Below are positions 35,529 to 44,713 of a stretch of 64,000 nt of DNA, in pieces (positions within the stretch are counted from its first letter, which is position 1; each line of letters opens with the position of its first letter). Origin of the DNA: CAVUPF01 sp963803755 (GTDB lineage Bacteria; Actinomycetota; Thermoleophilia; Solirubrobacterales; 70-9); NCBI GenBank assembly GCA_963803755.1, contig CAWDNP010000003.1, positions 270,260 to 334,259 on the forward strand, in the 5' to 3' direction. A program made the translations under genes and the position numbers. The notes beneath the pieces were generated by a model. It ran no database searches, was not told the DNA's origin, and saw only the letters and a list, made by a program, of their open reading frames with translations.

Positions 35529-36908
35529 GCGGGCGAGCATGCGCGAGGGTCCCCTCGCCGATCTCTTCCGCTCGACCTCCGATGAGGCGCCCGCCGATCC
35601 GCCCGAGGCTGCCGAGCCCGGTGAGCCCGCACGCGAGGAGCCCCGCTACGGCCGCGAGGACCGGCCGAGGCACAGCGCGCCGCCGAGCCCGAGGCCTCAC
35701 CGTCTGCACCGCCTCGGCCGGAGTCCTCGGTCGAGCCCGCCCCGGAGCGTCTGAAGCGCGTCTTCTCCGAGGAGCCCAGGACCCGCGGCCGCGAGGACCC
35801 GGCTGTCGTCGACACGCCCCGCTACGGCCGCGAGGAGCCGGCCTATGAGCCGCCGGGCAGCGGCCAGCCGCACCAGCCGGTGATCCGCGTGGTCGGGGTC
35901 GGCGGCGCCGGCGTCAACGCCGTCAACCGCATGGTCGACGCCCGCATCCCCGGGGTCGAGTTCATGGCGGTCAACACCGACCTGCAGTCGCTGCAGCTCT
36001 GCGTCGCCGACATCACCGTCCACATCGGCGACGAGCAGACGCGGGGGCTGGGCGCCGGCGCGGACCCCGAGCTCGGGCACCGCTCGGCCTTCGAGGAGCA
36101 GGACAAGATCAAGCGCCTGCTGAAGGGCTCCGACATGGTCTTCGTCGCCGCCGGCGCGGGCGGCGGCACCGGCACCGGCGCCGCCCCCGTCGTCGCCCGC
36201 CTCGCCCGCGAGGTCGGCGCGCTGACCGTCGGCATCGTCACCAAGCCGTTCAGCTTCGAGGGCAGCCGCCGCGGCAACCAGGCCGGCAAGGGAATCGAGG
36301 AACTGGCGGCCGAGGTCGACACGCTGATCGTCGTCCCCAACGACCGCCTGCTCGAGGTGCTCGACCAGCAGACCTCGATGGTCGAGGCCTTCCAGGTCGC
36401 CGACGACGTGCTGCGCCAGGGCGTTCAGGGCGTCTCGGACCTGGTCACCCTCCCGGCGCTGATCAACCTCGACTTCGCCGACGTGCGGACGATCATGTCC
36501 GAGGCCGGCCGGGCGCTGCTGGGGATCGGCATGGGTCACGGCGAGGGGCGGGCGGTGCTCGCCGCCGAGAAAGCGATCTCCTCGCCGCTGCTCGAGACCT
36601 CGATGGAGGGGGCGCGCGCGATCCTGCTCTCGATCACCGGCGGGCCCGACCTCTCTTTGGTCGAGGTCAGCGAGGCGGCCAAGGTCGTCGGCGAGGCGGC
36701 GCACCCCGACGCCAACATCATCTTCGGCGCCAACGTCGACGAGGAACTCGGCGACCAGGTCTGGGTCACGGTGGTGGCGACCCGATTTGACGGCAGCCCG
36801 GCGCTGCCGCGCCGCGCCGCCGAACCGACGATCCGTCGCACCAAGGACGCCGGCCGCGGCCGGCGCGGCGAGCTCGGCATCGACGTTCCCGAGTTCCTCC
36901 CCGGCTAG
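35515..36908 (+). CDS. ftsZ: FtsZ cell-division GTPase with N-terminal extension (frameshifted)
   Basis: The tubulin-like core begins near 35880 with IRVVGVGGAGVNAVNRMVDA. It has the T4 signature GAGGGTGTGAAPVVARLARE, the T7 loop region LINLDFADVRTIMSEAGRAL, and ends in a C-terminal peptide ELGIDVPEFLPG. Upstream, from the ATG at 35515, an extra 120 residues or so are acidic and Pro-rich, with two copies of a PRYGREE-like motif; one missing base near 35664 must be restored to connect it. The ATG overlaps the parA end, so the two are coupled. It is not beside dcw genes such as ftsQ or mur genes in this window. Polymerisation and GTPase residues are intact. Confidence 0.9.
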
Positions 36909-36925
36909 CACTACCCTCAGCTACC

Positions 36926-38431
36926 ATGAGAGGGGTCGTCGCCGCCGGCCATCCGCTGACCGCCGAGGCGGGGGCGCAGGTGCTGCACGAGGGCGGCAAC
37001 GCCGTCGACGCCGCCGTCTGCGCGGTGCTCGCCTCCTTCGCGGTCGAGAGCCCGCTGACGGGGTTCGGCGCGGGCGGGTTCATGATGGTCCACCGCGGGG
37101 AGGAGACCGTTCTCATCGACTTCTTCGTCGCCGCGCCGGGCAAGGACGGGATCGAGCGGAGGGCCGAGCTGGTTGCGGTACCTGTCCATTTCGACGCCGA
37201 GACGGTCCAGACGTTCTACGTCGGGCCGGCCTCCTGCGGGGTGCCTGGCACCGCCGCCGGGTTGGAGCTGGCGCTGGGGCGCTTCGGCTCGGCGCCGCTG
37301 GAGGAGCTCGTTCGCCCCGGCGCCCGCCTCGCCCGCGAGGGCGCCCCGGTGAACGCCGAGCAGGCCTACATCCTCGACATCCTCGCCCCGATCCACGAGC
37401 GGCTGCCGGGGACGCGCGAGCTCTACGCACCCGGAGGGCGGACGCTGCGCGAGGGTGACGTCTTTCGCTTCGGGGAGTTGGCCGAGGCGCTGGAGCGCTT
37501 CGGCGCCGAGGGGGCGGAGCCGTTTTACCGCGGCGACGTGGCGCGCGCGCTGAGCGAGGTCACCGTGGCGGGCGGCGGCACGCTCGGGCCGGCCGACCTC
37601 GCAACCTATGAGGCGATCGAGCGGCGGCCGATCCGGACCTCCTACCGCGGGGCCGAGGTCCTCACGAACCCGCCGCCGTCCTCGGGCGGGATCCTGATCG
37701 CCTTCTGCCTCGGCCTGCTGGAGCGGCTCGGGGAGAGCAGCGGGCCCGAGCAACTGGTCGCCGCGATGGGCGCGGCCAACAGCCGCCGCGGCAAGGAGTT
37801 CGCCGAGGCGCTCTACGGGGAGGAGCTGGCGGCGAGCTTCCTCGACCCGACCGGCCTCGACCTCGAGGCGGGTGACCTGCTCGGCTCGACCACCCACATC
37901 TCGGTCCTCGACGCCGCCGGGATGTGCGCGAGCGTCACCTGCTCCAACGGCTCGGGCTCGGGCGTCCTCGTGCCCGGCACCGGCGTGATCCTCAACAACA
38001 TGCTCGGCGAGGAGGACCTAAACCCGCTCGGCTTCCACGCCATCGCGCCCGGTCGTCGCGTGCCCTCGATGATGGCGCCGACCGTCGTGCTGCGCGACGG
38101 GGAGATCGAGGTCGGGCTCGGCAGCGCCGGCTCCAACCGCATCCGCTCGGCGATCCTGCAGACGATCGTCCGGGTCGTCGAGGAGGGGATGGGCGCCGCC
38201 GAGGCGGTGCGGGCGCCGCGACTGCATTTCGAGGACGGCGTCGTCCAGGCGGAGCCGGGGATCGATGAGGCGGCCCTGAGGCGGCTGGAGGCGCGCGGCA
38301 TCGAGGTCGCCCGCCGCCCCCGGATCAACCTCTTCTTCGGCGGCTGTCAAGCGGTGGCCCGCGATAGGGTGAGCGGCGAGCTGAGCGGTGGCGGGGACCC
38401 GCGCCGCGGCGGCGCGGTGGCAACCGCGTAG
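36926..38431 (+). CDS. Gamma-glutamyltransferase family protein
   Basis: A 501-residue Ntn-hydrolase of the gamma-glutamyltranspeptidase family. The N-terminal subunit has HEGGNAVDAAVCAVLASFAV and the self-cleavage site with catalytic Thr is in GSTTHISVLDAAGMCASVTC. ILNNMLGEEDLNPLGFH and VPSMMAPTVV are typical of the small subunit. No signal peptide is seen, so it may be cytosolic and act on glutathione-like or other gamma-glutamyl compounds; mycothiol producers also have such enzymes. It begins 17 bp after ftsZ. Confidence 0.92.
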   Translation: MRGVVAAGHPLTAEAGAQVLHEGGNAVDAAVCAVLASFAVESPLTGFGAGGFMMVHRGEETVLIDFFVAAPGKDGIERRAELVAVPVHFDAETVQTFYVGPASCGVPGTAAGLELALGRFGSAPLEELVRPGARLAREGAPVNAEQAYILDILAPIHERLPGTRELYAPGGRTLREGDVFRFGELAEALERFGAEGAEPFYRGDVARALSEVTVAGGGTLGPADLATYEAIERRPIRTSYRGAEVLTNPPPSSGGILIAFCLGLLERLGESSGPEQLVAAMGAANSRRGKEFAEALYGEELAASFLDPTGLDLEAGDLLGSTTHISVLDAAGMCASVTCSNGSGSGVLVPGTGVILNNMLGEEDLNPLGFHAIAPGRRVPSMMAPTVVLRDGEIEVGLGSAGSNRIRSAILQTIVRVVEEGMGAAEAVRAPRLHFEDGVVQAEPGIDEAALRRLEARGIEVARRPRINLFFGGCQAVARDRVSGELSGGGDPRRGGAVATA

Positions 38432-38471
38432 CTGGCGGCGTCCGCGGCCCGCGCGGTGGAGAATGGCGCCC

Positions 38472-39599
38472 ATGGCGGAGCGCCCTGAGATCGACTTCGA
38501 CGCCGAGGGCCTGCTGGAAGGGGTCGAGGGCGAGTCTCGCCGGGCTCGCCTTGCCCTGCTCGAGCAGCTGGCATCGGAGGGCGTTTCGGTGAAGGAGCTG
38601 CGCGAGGCGGTCGCCGCCGGGCGCCTCACCCTGCTCCCGGTCGAGCGGGCGCTCGCCGGCGACGGCCCCCGCTACACGCCGCGCGAGGTGGCCGAGATCT
38701 CCGGCGTCGACTTGGCGCTCCTGCAGCGCTCCACTGCGGCGCTCGGCGTGCCCTACCCCGACCCCGATGTGCGAACCCTGAACGAGGCCGATGTGGAGAC
38801 AGCGCGCCGGGTGAAGGCCTTCCACGACGCCGGCCTGCCGGAGGAGGGCATCGTGCAGGTGGCGCGGACGATCGGGATCGGCACGGCGCGGATCGCCGAG
38901 GCAAACCGCGAGCTGATGATCCGCACCCTGATGCAGCCCGGCGACACCGAGCGCGACCTGGCGCTCCGCTTCGCCGCCGCCGCCGAGCACATGCTGCCGG
39001 TGTTTGAGCCGATCCTGCTCTACGCGCTGCGGGCCCACATGCTCGAGCAGATCCGCCGCGACGTGATCGGCGCCGCCGACCTCGCCGCCGGCGAGCCGGG
39101 CGCCACCTCGGAGGTGGCGGTCTGCTTTGCCGACCTGGTCGGCTTCACCAAGCTCGGTGAGGAGATCGCGACCGAAGAGCTCGGCCTGATCGCCGGTCGG
39201 CTTGACGAATTGGCGAGCGCCGTCGCCGAGCCGCCGGTGCGGCTGGTGAAGCTGATCGGCGACGCGGCGATGCTGGTCTCCACCGAGGCGGCTCCGATGG
39301 TGGAGGCGGCGCTGCGGATGGTCGAGGCCGCCGAGCTCGAAGGCGAGGACTTCCCGCGGCTGCGGGCGGGCATCGCCTATGGCTCGGCCCTCGTCCGCAC
39401 CGGCGACTACTACGGGCGCCCGGTCAACCTGGCGAGCCGTCTCACCGGCATCGCCAAACCGGGCAGCGTCCTGGTCGACGTAGCGGCGAGGGAGGCGGCG
39501 GGGGAGGGATTCGAGTACTCCTTCGCCGGCGAGCGTCGCCTCAAGGGCTTTGACTCACGGGTAAAACAGTTCCGGGTGCGCCGCGCGCGCGGCTTCTGA
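38472..39599 (+). CDS. Class III adenylate cyclase, Rv1264-like
   Basis: Start placed at the ATG at 38472 (one at 38463 is also possible). The N-terminal half (about 1-200) matches the helical regulatory domain of Rv1264-type cyclases (YTPREVAEISGVDLALLQRS). The catalytic domain has VCFADLVGFTKLGEE with the metal Asp, LVKLIGDAAMLVS with the second, and GDYYGRPVNLASRLTGIAKP with the transition-state region. In Rv1264 the N-domain confers pH sensing. No membrane segment. It makes cAMP, a second nucleotide signal in this window besides c-di-GMP. Confidence 0.9.
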   Translation: MAERPEIDFDAEGLLEGVEGESRRARLALLEQLASEGVSVKELREAVAAGRLTLLPVERALAGDGPRYTPREVAEISGVDLALLQRSTAALGVPYPDPDVRTLNEADVETARRVKAFHDAGLPEEGIVQVARTIGIGTARIAEANRELMIRTLMQPGDTERDLALRFAAAAEHMLPVFEPILLYALRAHMLEQIRRDVIGAADLAAGEPGATSEVAVCFADLVGFTKLGEEIATEELGLIAGRLDELASAVAEPPVRLVKLIGDAAMLVSTEAAPMVEAALRMVEAAELEGEDFPRLRAGIAYGSALVRTGDYYGRPVNLASRLTGIAKPGSVLVDVAAREAAGEGFEYSFAGERRLKGFDSRVKQFRVRRARGF

Positions 39600-39602
39600 G
39601 GC

Positions 39603-40574
39603 TCAGGCGGGCTTGCGGCCGGAGACGAGCAGGTTGTAGAAGAGCTCGGCCGGGAGGTGGGGCTCGAGCAGGCGGGTGTCGACCTTCTGCAAGGCGATGT
39701 AGCTGCGGAAGGCAAAGCTGCGCCAGCCCCATGAGACCGAGTCCGGCTCGGCGGTCGACTCGACCGTTCGCAGTCCCCAGCCCCAGGCGTTGGCGAGCAG
39801 CTCCTCACCGCCGACGCGACGCTCCTCAAAGCCGGCGTCGCGCAGCAGGCGTCGCAGATCGGCGGGGGCGAAGGCGTGGACGTCGACCTCGCCCTCCAGG
39901 GCGTGGCCGTTTGACTGCTCTGCCTCGGGCACGACGCGGCGGTGCGCCCGCACCAGCTCGCGCCAGGCGGGGGCGAGGATCAGCCCCGCCCGCTTCGGCA
40001 AAACGGCGAGGCGGTCTCCGTAGCGCGAGGGCTCGCCGGCGAAGGCGATCACGCCACCGGGGCGCAGCACGCGGCGGAACTCCGAGAAGGCGCGCTTTAG
40101 GTCGGGGATGTGATGCAGGACTGCATGGCCGAAGACGAGGTCGAAGCTCTCCCCCTCGAAGGGGAGCTGCTCGGCCTCGGTCGCGACCGTCTCCACCTCC
40201 AGCCCGAGCGCCTCTGCGGTGCGCGAGAGCCGCCTCAGCATCCCCGGGGAGATGTCCGTTGCCGTCAGTTGTTTGACCACGCCGAGCTGGAGCAGGTTGA
40301 GCGAGAAGTAGCCGGTGCCCGAGCCGATCTCAAGCCCGTCGCCGAAGGTTCGCCCTCCGAGCCCGCCGAGCGCCTTGACCAGCTTCAGCCGCACCTGCTC
40401 CTTGCCGGTATCGCCGAAGTCGATCCCCCACTTGGCGTCATACTCATCAGCCGCCGCGTCGTGGTAGCGGGTGTTGACGTCTTTGATCTGCTCCGGCGTG
40501 GCGGTCGGGGAGGCTGGCACGGGGTCGGGAACTCTACGCAGAAAGGCGCAATGCACGGAGCGCAGGACCCGCAA
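39603..40574 (-). CDS. SAM-dependent methyltransferase (UbiE-like)
   Basis: A class I methyltransferase of up to 323 residues. The SAM loop is LEIGSGTGYFSLNLL, with the acidic end ATDISPGMLRR, and the post-I motif FDLVFGHAVLHHIPDLKRAF. The C-terminal 120 residues are specific to this family and of unknown use. Its 3' end meets the cyclase gene 3 bp away; its start is divergent from the next methyltransferase. The first 20 residues may not be translated. Confidence 0.85.
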   Translation of the reverse strand: MRVLRSVHCAFLRRVPDPVPASPTATPEQIKDVNTRYHDAAADEYDAKWGIDFGDTGKEQVRLKLVKALGGLGGRTFGDGLEIGSGTGYFSLNLLQLGVVKQLTATDISPGMLRRLSRTAEALGLEVETVATEAEQLPFEGESFDLVFGHAVLHHIPDLKRAFSEFRRVLRPGGVIAFAGEPSRYGDRLAVLPKRAGLILAPAWRELVRAHRRVVPEAEQSNGHALEGEVDVHAFAPADLRRLLRDAGFEERRVGGEELLANAWGWGLRTVESTAEPDSVSWGWRSFAFRSYIALQKVDTRLLEPHLPAELFYNLLVSGRKPA

Positions 40575-40588
40575 TAGCGTCCCTTTCC

Positions 40589-41350
40589 GTGGGCGAGGAA
40601 TACCTCCAGCTAAACCAGCCCCCCGGGGTACCGCCGCTGCCGCTGACCGGGGAGCGCACGCTGCCCGACCTGCCGGAGGAGAACTACTGGTACCGGCGCC
40701 ACCTTGCCGTTTATGAGTGGATCGCGGCGCGGGTCGCCGGCCTGCGGGTCCTCGACATGGCCTGCGGGGAGGGATATGGGTCCGACGTGCTGGCCGGGGC
40801 GGCGGCGAGCGTCACCGGCGTCGATGCCAACCCCGAGGCCCACGAGCACGCGCGGCTGCGCTACGTGCGACCGAACCTGGGCTTCGAGCGCGATCTGGTC
40901 GAGAACTACGCCGAGCCCTGCGACGCAGTCGTCTTCTTGCAGACGATCGAGCACGTCCAAGACGCGGGGGTGATCCTCGAGCACTTCCGCGCGATGCTCG
41001 CGCCGGGCGGCGTCGCCTACGTCTCCACGCCCAACCTGCTTACCCTCGCGCCGCCAGGGGCCGAGAAATCCGACAACCCGTGGCACCTCCGCGAGTTCCG
41101 CGCCGCCGAGTTCCGCGCGCTGTGTGAGGCGCGCTTCCCGCACGTCGAGATGCTCGGCCTCTTTCACGCCCGCAAGCTGCGGGCGCACGAGGTCGCGCTT
41201 CAGCTTGGCTGGGACGCGGTCCACGGGAAGCTCGGGCTGACCAGGCGCTTCTACGACTGGTTCACGCCGGCGATCGCGGCGTCTGACTTCGCGCTCAGGG
41301 AAGGCGACCTCGACTCCGCGCTGGACTTCCTCGCCGTCTGCCATGCCTGA
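40589..41350 (+). CDS. SAM-dependent methyltransferase, glucan cluster
   Basis: A 253-residue class I methyltransferase from a GTG. It has VLDMACGEGYGSDVLAGAAA as SAM motif I, FLQTIEHVQDAGVILEHFR and VSTPNLLTLAPPGAEKSDNP. It overlaps the following GH57 gene by 8 bp and so belongs to the same unit as the glucan branching and glycosyltransferase genes. Methylated polysaccharides of actinobacteria (for example methylglucose lipopolysaccharide) need such enzymes; this link is inference. Confidence 0.85.
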   Translation: MGEEYLQLNQPPGVPPLPLTGERTLPDLPEENYWYRRHLAVYEWIAARVAGLRVLDMACGEGYGSDVLAGAAASVTGVDANPEAHEHARLRYVRPNLGFERDLVENYAEPCDAVVFLQTIEHVQDAGVILEHFRAMLAPGGVAYVSTPNLLTLAPPGAEKSDNPWHLREFRAAEFRALCEARFPHVEMLGLFHARKLRAHEVALQLGWDAVHGKLGLTRRFYDWFTPAIAASDFALREGDLDSALDFLAVCHA

Positions 41351-42752
41351 GGGAACCGCCGGCGATCTGGCGATCGTCCTGCACAGCCACATGCCCTACG
41401 TCGAGGGGTTCGGCACCTACCCATTCGGGGAGGAGTGGCTGTTCGATGCGGTCATCCGCTCCTACCTGCCTGTCCTGGAGGTTGCGGAGCGATTGACGAT
41501 GACGGTTACCCCGGTACTGGCGGACCAGCTGGAGGACGTCGGGACGCGGGAGCGGTTACGGGAGTTCTTGGTCCGCTGGCGGATCGGGGCGGCGGAGGCC
41601 GATCTCGGTGAGGTGCCGGCGGAGTGCCGGGAGGCTTGTGGGGCGGAGCTGGATCGGTACAGGCGCGCGCTTGAGCTGCTGGACGGGGCCGGGGGAGATC
41701 CGCTGCGGCTGTTTCGCGAGGCCCAGGAGGCGGGACGGGTGGCGCTGGCGACCTCGGCGGCGACCCATGCGGTTTTGCCTTTGTTGGCGACGCGGGAGGG
41801 GTTGCGTGCGCAGCTTCAGGCAGGGGTCCGATCGCACCGGCGACGCTTCGGTTGGGACGGGGGATTCTGGCTGCCTGAGTGTGCTTATGCGCCGGGGCTG
41901 GAGTGGCGGTTGGCGGAGGAGGGGGTGCGGTGGTTCTGCGTCGATCAGAGCGCCCATGGGGAGTCGCTGGAGGCGCTGGAGCCGGTCGGCACCGCGGCCG
42001 GTCCGGTGGCGCTGGCGATCGACTGGGAGGCGATCGGGTGGCTCTGGTCGCTCGACGGCTATCCCTCCGACCCCGCACACGCCCAGTTCGCTGGCAAATC
42101 GCTGCGCGGATTGCGGATCTGGCGGGTCGGCGGCGGCGCCTATGAGCCCGCCGCCGCCGAGGCGGCGGCGAGTCGCCAGGCGGCCGAGTTCCTCGATGCC
42201 GTTGCCGCCCGGCTGCGCGCCTTCTCCGAGGCCCGTCGCCGCCGCGGGCTGATCGTCTTTGCGATCGACACCGAGCTGATCGGGCACTGGTGGTCGGAGG
42301 GGCCGGTTTGGCTGAAAGGGGTGCTGGCCGGGGCCGAGGGCGCCGGGGTGCGCCTGCTAACCGTCTCGCAGGCGCTTGCCGAGCACCAGCCGGTCGAGCG
42401 CCCCCTGCTCGCCTCGAGCTGGGGCGAGGGGAAGGACCTCGGCACCTGGGACTCTCCGCCCGTCGCCGACCTCGCCTGGGGGGCGCGCCGGCTGGAGCTG
42501 CGGTTGCTGCGGGCGCTCTCCTACGGGCTGCGCGGGCCGGCCGCGCTGCGCGCTGCGCGGGAGCTACTGGCGGCCCAGGCCAGCGACTGGGCCTTCATCG
42601 ACAAGCGCGGCCAGGCGGGCGACTACGCCTTCCAGCGCGCCACCGGCCACGCGGAGGCGATGTTGGAGGCCATAGACTCCCCCGCCTTCACCGACCAGCG
42701 CATGCGTGCCCTCGCCCCGGATTTGAGTCTCTCTTCGCTTCTTCAGCCGTGA
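41343..42752 (+). CDS. GH57 1,4-alpha-glucan branching enzyme-like protein
   Basis: A 469-residue glycoside hydrolase family 57 protein. Motif 1 is LVLHSHMPYVEGFGTYPFGE-like (here IVLHSHMPYVEG), motif 3 with the nucleophile Glu is GFWLPECAYAPGLEW, and motif 4 with the catalytic Asp is IVFAIDTELIGHWWSEG. The short form resembles Rv3031-type actinobacterial enzymes involved in methylglucose lipopolysaccharide or glycogen branching. The stop overlaps the GTG start of the next gene. No signal peptide, so it acts in the cytosol. Confidence 0.92.
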   Translation: MPEGTAGDLAIVLHSHMPYVEGFGTYPFGEEWLFDAVIRSYLPVLEVAERLTMTVTPVLADQLEDVGTRERLREFLVRWRIGAAEADLGEVPAECREACGAELDRYRRALELLDGAGGDPLRLFREAQEAGRVALATSAATHAVLPLLATREGLRAQLQAGVRSHRRRFGWDGGFWLPECAYAPGLEWRLAEEGVRWFCVDQSAHGESLEALEPVGTAAGPVALAIDWEAIGWLWSLDGYPSDPAHAQFAGKSLRGLRIWRVGGGAYEPAAAEAAASRQAAEFLDAVAARLRAFSEARRRRGLIVFAIDTELIGHWWSEGPVWLKGVLAGAEGAGVRLLTVSQALAEHQPVERPLLASSWGEGKDLGTWDSPPVADLAWGARRLELRLLRALSYGLRGPAALRAARELLAAQASDWAFIDKRGQAGDYAFQRATGHAEAMLEAIDSPAFTDQRMRALAPDLSLSSLLQP

Positions 42753-43942
42753 CCCGCGTCCTCATCCTCTCCTGGGAGTACCCGCCGCTGATCGAGGGCG
42801 GGCTGGCCCGCCATGTGCGAAAGCTCTCCGAGGCGCTGGTCGAGCTCGACGTCGAGGTCCACGTGCTGACCCGCGGCGGGGAGGAGTCCCCGGCCGAGGA
42901 GCGCTCGGGAGGCGTTGCCATCCACCGCATCCGCGAGCCCAAGCGCCCCACCGACCTTGGAGAGTTCGTCGCCTGGGTGGAGCGGATGAACTCCGACATG
43001 CTGGCCGCTGGGGTCGAGCTGGGCGACCGCTATGAGTTCGACCTCCTCCACGGCCACGACTGGCTGGTCGCGGGCGCCTGCGACCACCTCGCCAAGCGCT
43101 TCGGCGCGCCGCTGGTGATGACGATCCACGCCACCGAGCACGGCCGCCACCAAGGCTGGGTCGACAAGCACCCGCAGACCTACATCCACGGGGTCGAGCG
43201 CTGGATCACCAACCGCTCCGAGCGCGTCATTGCCTGCTCGCACTACATGCGCGAGCAGATCGCCGACATCTTCGGGGTCGAGGAGGAGCGGGTGACGGTG
43301 ATCCCCAACGGGATCGACCCCGACGACCTCCAGCCGCAGGACCCGGCTGAGCTGACCCGCCTGCGCGCCGAGTTCGCCGCCCCTGAGGAGAAGCTGGTCC
43401 TGCTGATCGGCCGCCTTGTCTATGAGAAGGGGTTCCAGCTTGCGCTGGAGGCGATGCCCGGGGTGATCGAGCAGGTGCCCGGCACCCGCTTCCTGGTCGC
43501 CGGCTCGGGCACGCACGAGGCCGAGCTGCACCGACAGGCCGAGGAGCTGGGCCTGATGGAGCACGGCACCTTCCTCGGCTGGATCGGCGACGACGTCCTG
43601 CACTCGCTCTACCGGATCGCCGACCTCACCGTGGTTCCCTCGATCTATGAGCCGTTTGGGCTGGTGGCGCTGGAGGCGATGGCCTCCGGCTGCCCCTGCA
43701 TCGTCGCCGACACCGGCGGACTGCGCGAGGTCGTCCCCCACGAGGAGGCCGGCTTGCGCTTCCGCGCCCACGATCCCGACGCCCTCGCCGAGGTGGCGAT
43801 CCGCGTCCTCTCCGACGATGATCTCGGCCGTCGCCTCGTCGCCGAAGCCTACGAGCACCTGCGACGCTTCGACTGGGGCGACGTCGCCGAGCAGACAGCC
43901 GCGGTCTACGCCGACTTGGTCGGCGAGACCAGTCCCGCCTGA
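42749..43942 (+). CDS. GT4 glycosyltransferase (alpha-glucan synthesis type)
   Basis: A 397-residue GT-B enzyme from the GTG at 42749. It shows the N-terminal ILSWEYPPLIEGGLARHVRK, like Rv3032 and glycogen synthases, the donor-binding LLIGRLVYEKGFQLALEAMP, and the EX7E motif SIYEPFGLVALEAMASGCPC. It is translationally coupled to the GH57 gene. The GH57-GT4 pair corresponds to Rv3031-Rv3032 of mycobacteria, which build alpha-1,4-glucans with a methyltransferase nearby. Confidence 0.92.
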   Translation: MTRVLILSWEYPPLIEGGLARHVRKLSEALVELDVEVHVLTRGGEESPAEERSGGVAIHRIREPKRPTDLGEFVAWVERMNSDMLAAGVELGDRYEFDLLHGHDWLVAGACDHLAKRFGAPLVMTIHATEHGRHQGWVDKHPQTYIHGVERWITNRSERVIACSHYMREQIADIFGVEEERVTVIPNGIDPDDLQPQDPAELTRLRAEFAAPEEKLVLLIGRLVYEKGFQLALEAMPGVIEQVPGTRFLVAGSGTHEAELHRQAEELGLMEHGTFLGWIGDDVLHSLYRIADLTVVPSIYEPFGLVALEAMASGCPCIVADTGGLREVVPHEEAGLRFRAHDPDALAEVAIRVLSDDDLGRRLVAEAYEHLRRFDWGDVAEQTAAVYADLVGETSPA

Positions 43943-44039
43943 CCCTCCTCCACCCCCGTCTGCCGCAGAGGCTTGTCGGCCAGGGCAGGTGCCGAGGCGA
44001 AGAAAATGTAATTCCACCTATTTGGTACCTTTCAACCCA

Positions 44040-44318
44040 GTGGCACTCAACATCAAGGACCAAGAGGCTGAGCGCCTGGCGTCGGAGGTCGCTGCCCTCG
44101 CCGGGGAGACCAAGACCGGTGCGGTGCGGGAGGCGCTGCGCGAGCGGCGTGACCGGCTCCGGCTCCGGCGCGGTGGGGAGCGGGGCGCGGGAGGTGACCT
44201 GACCCGGTTTCTCGAGACCGAGGTCTGGCCGCTGATTCCGGCCGACGAGCTGGACCTGCCGTCGCTGACCAAGGTAGAGCGCGAGGAGATCCTCGGCATC
44301 GGGCCGGAGGGCTATTGA
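44040..44318 (+). CDS. vapB: VapB-type antitoxin
   Basis: A 92-residue protein from a GTG. It begins MALNIKDQEAERLASEVAAL with AGETKTGAVREALRERRDRL, a ribbon-helix-helix PSK_trans_fac-type DNA-binding start. The C-terminal part wraps the toxin in this family. It ends in a TTGA overlap with the toxin gene. It probably represses its own promoter in the AT-rich 43990-44035 segment. Confidence 0.85.
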   Translation: MALNIKDQEAERLASEVAALAGETKTGAVREALRERRDRLRLRRGGERGAGGDLTRFLETEVWPLIPADELDLPSLTKVEREEILGIGPEGY

Positions 44319-44706
44319 TCCTCGACAGCTCAGCGGTGGTCTCTGTCATTCGTCGCGAGCAGGGCCACGCCCCGCTGATCGAGGCAATGGAGGGAGCCGC
44401 CGGCATCGCGATCGGGGCCCCGACCCTCGCTGAACGGCGATCGTCCTCCTCGCCCGGCTTGACCTCGTTGGCCGCTTGATTCTCTCCCGGTTCCTGGAGG
44501 AGAACGAGGTGGTCGTGACCCCGTTTGACGACCGTCACTGGGGTGTCGCCGCCGAGGCGTTCATCCGCTACGGCGAGGGTCGGCACTCTGCGGCGCTCAA
44601 CTTCGGAGACTGCATGACCTACGCGACCGCCCGGCTTGCCGAGGAGCCGCTCCTTTACGTGGGTGAGGACTTCGCCCAGACGGACCTCGTTGCGGCGCTG
44701 GGGTAG
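44315..44706 (+). CDS. vapC: VapC PIN-domain toxin (one frameshift)
   Basis: From the TTG at 44315: ILDSSAVVSVIRREQGHAPL carries the first PIN Asp. One base is missing near 44433; restored, APTLAE continues TAIVLLARLDLVGRLILSRF, then SAALNFGDCMTYATARLAEE with the further acidic residues and LLYVGEDFAQTDL. All four acidic residues are present in the corrected reading. VapC enzymes cleave RNA. As written it would be truncated and non-toxic. Confidence 0.85.
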
Positions 44707-44713
44707 CGGTGAT

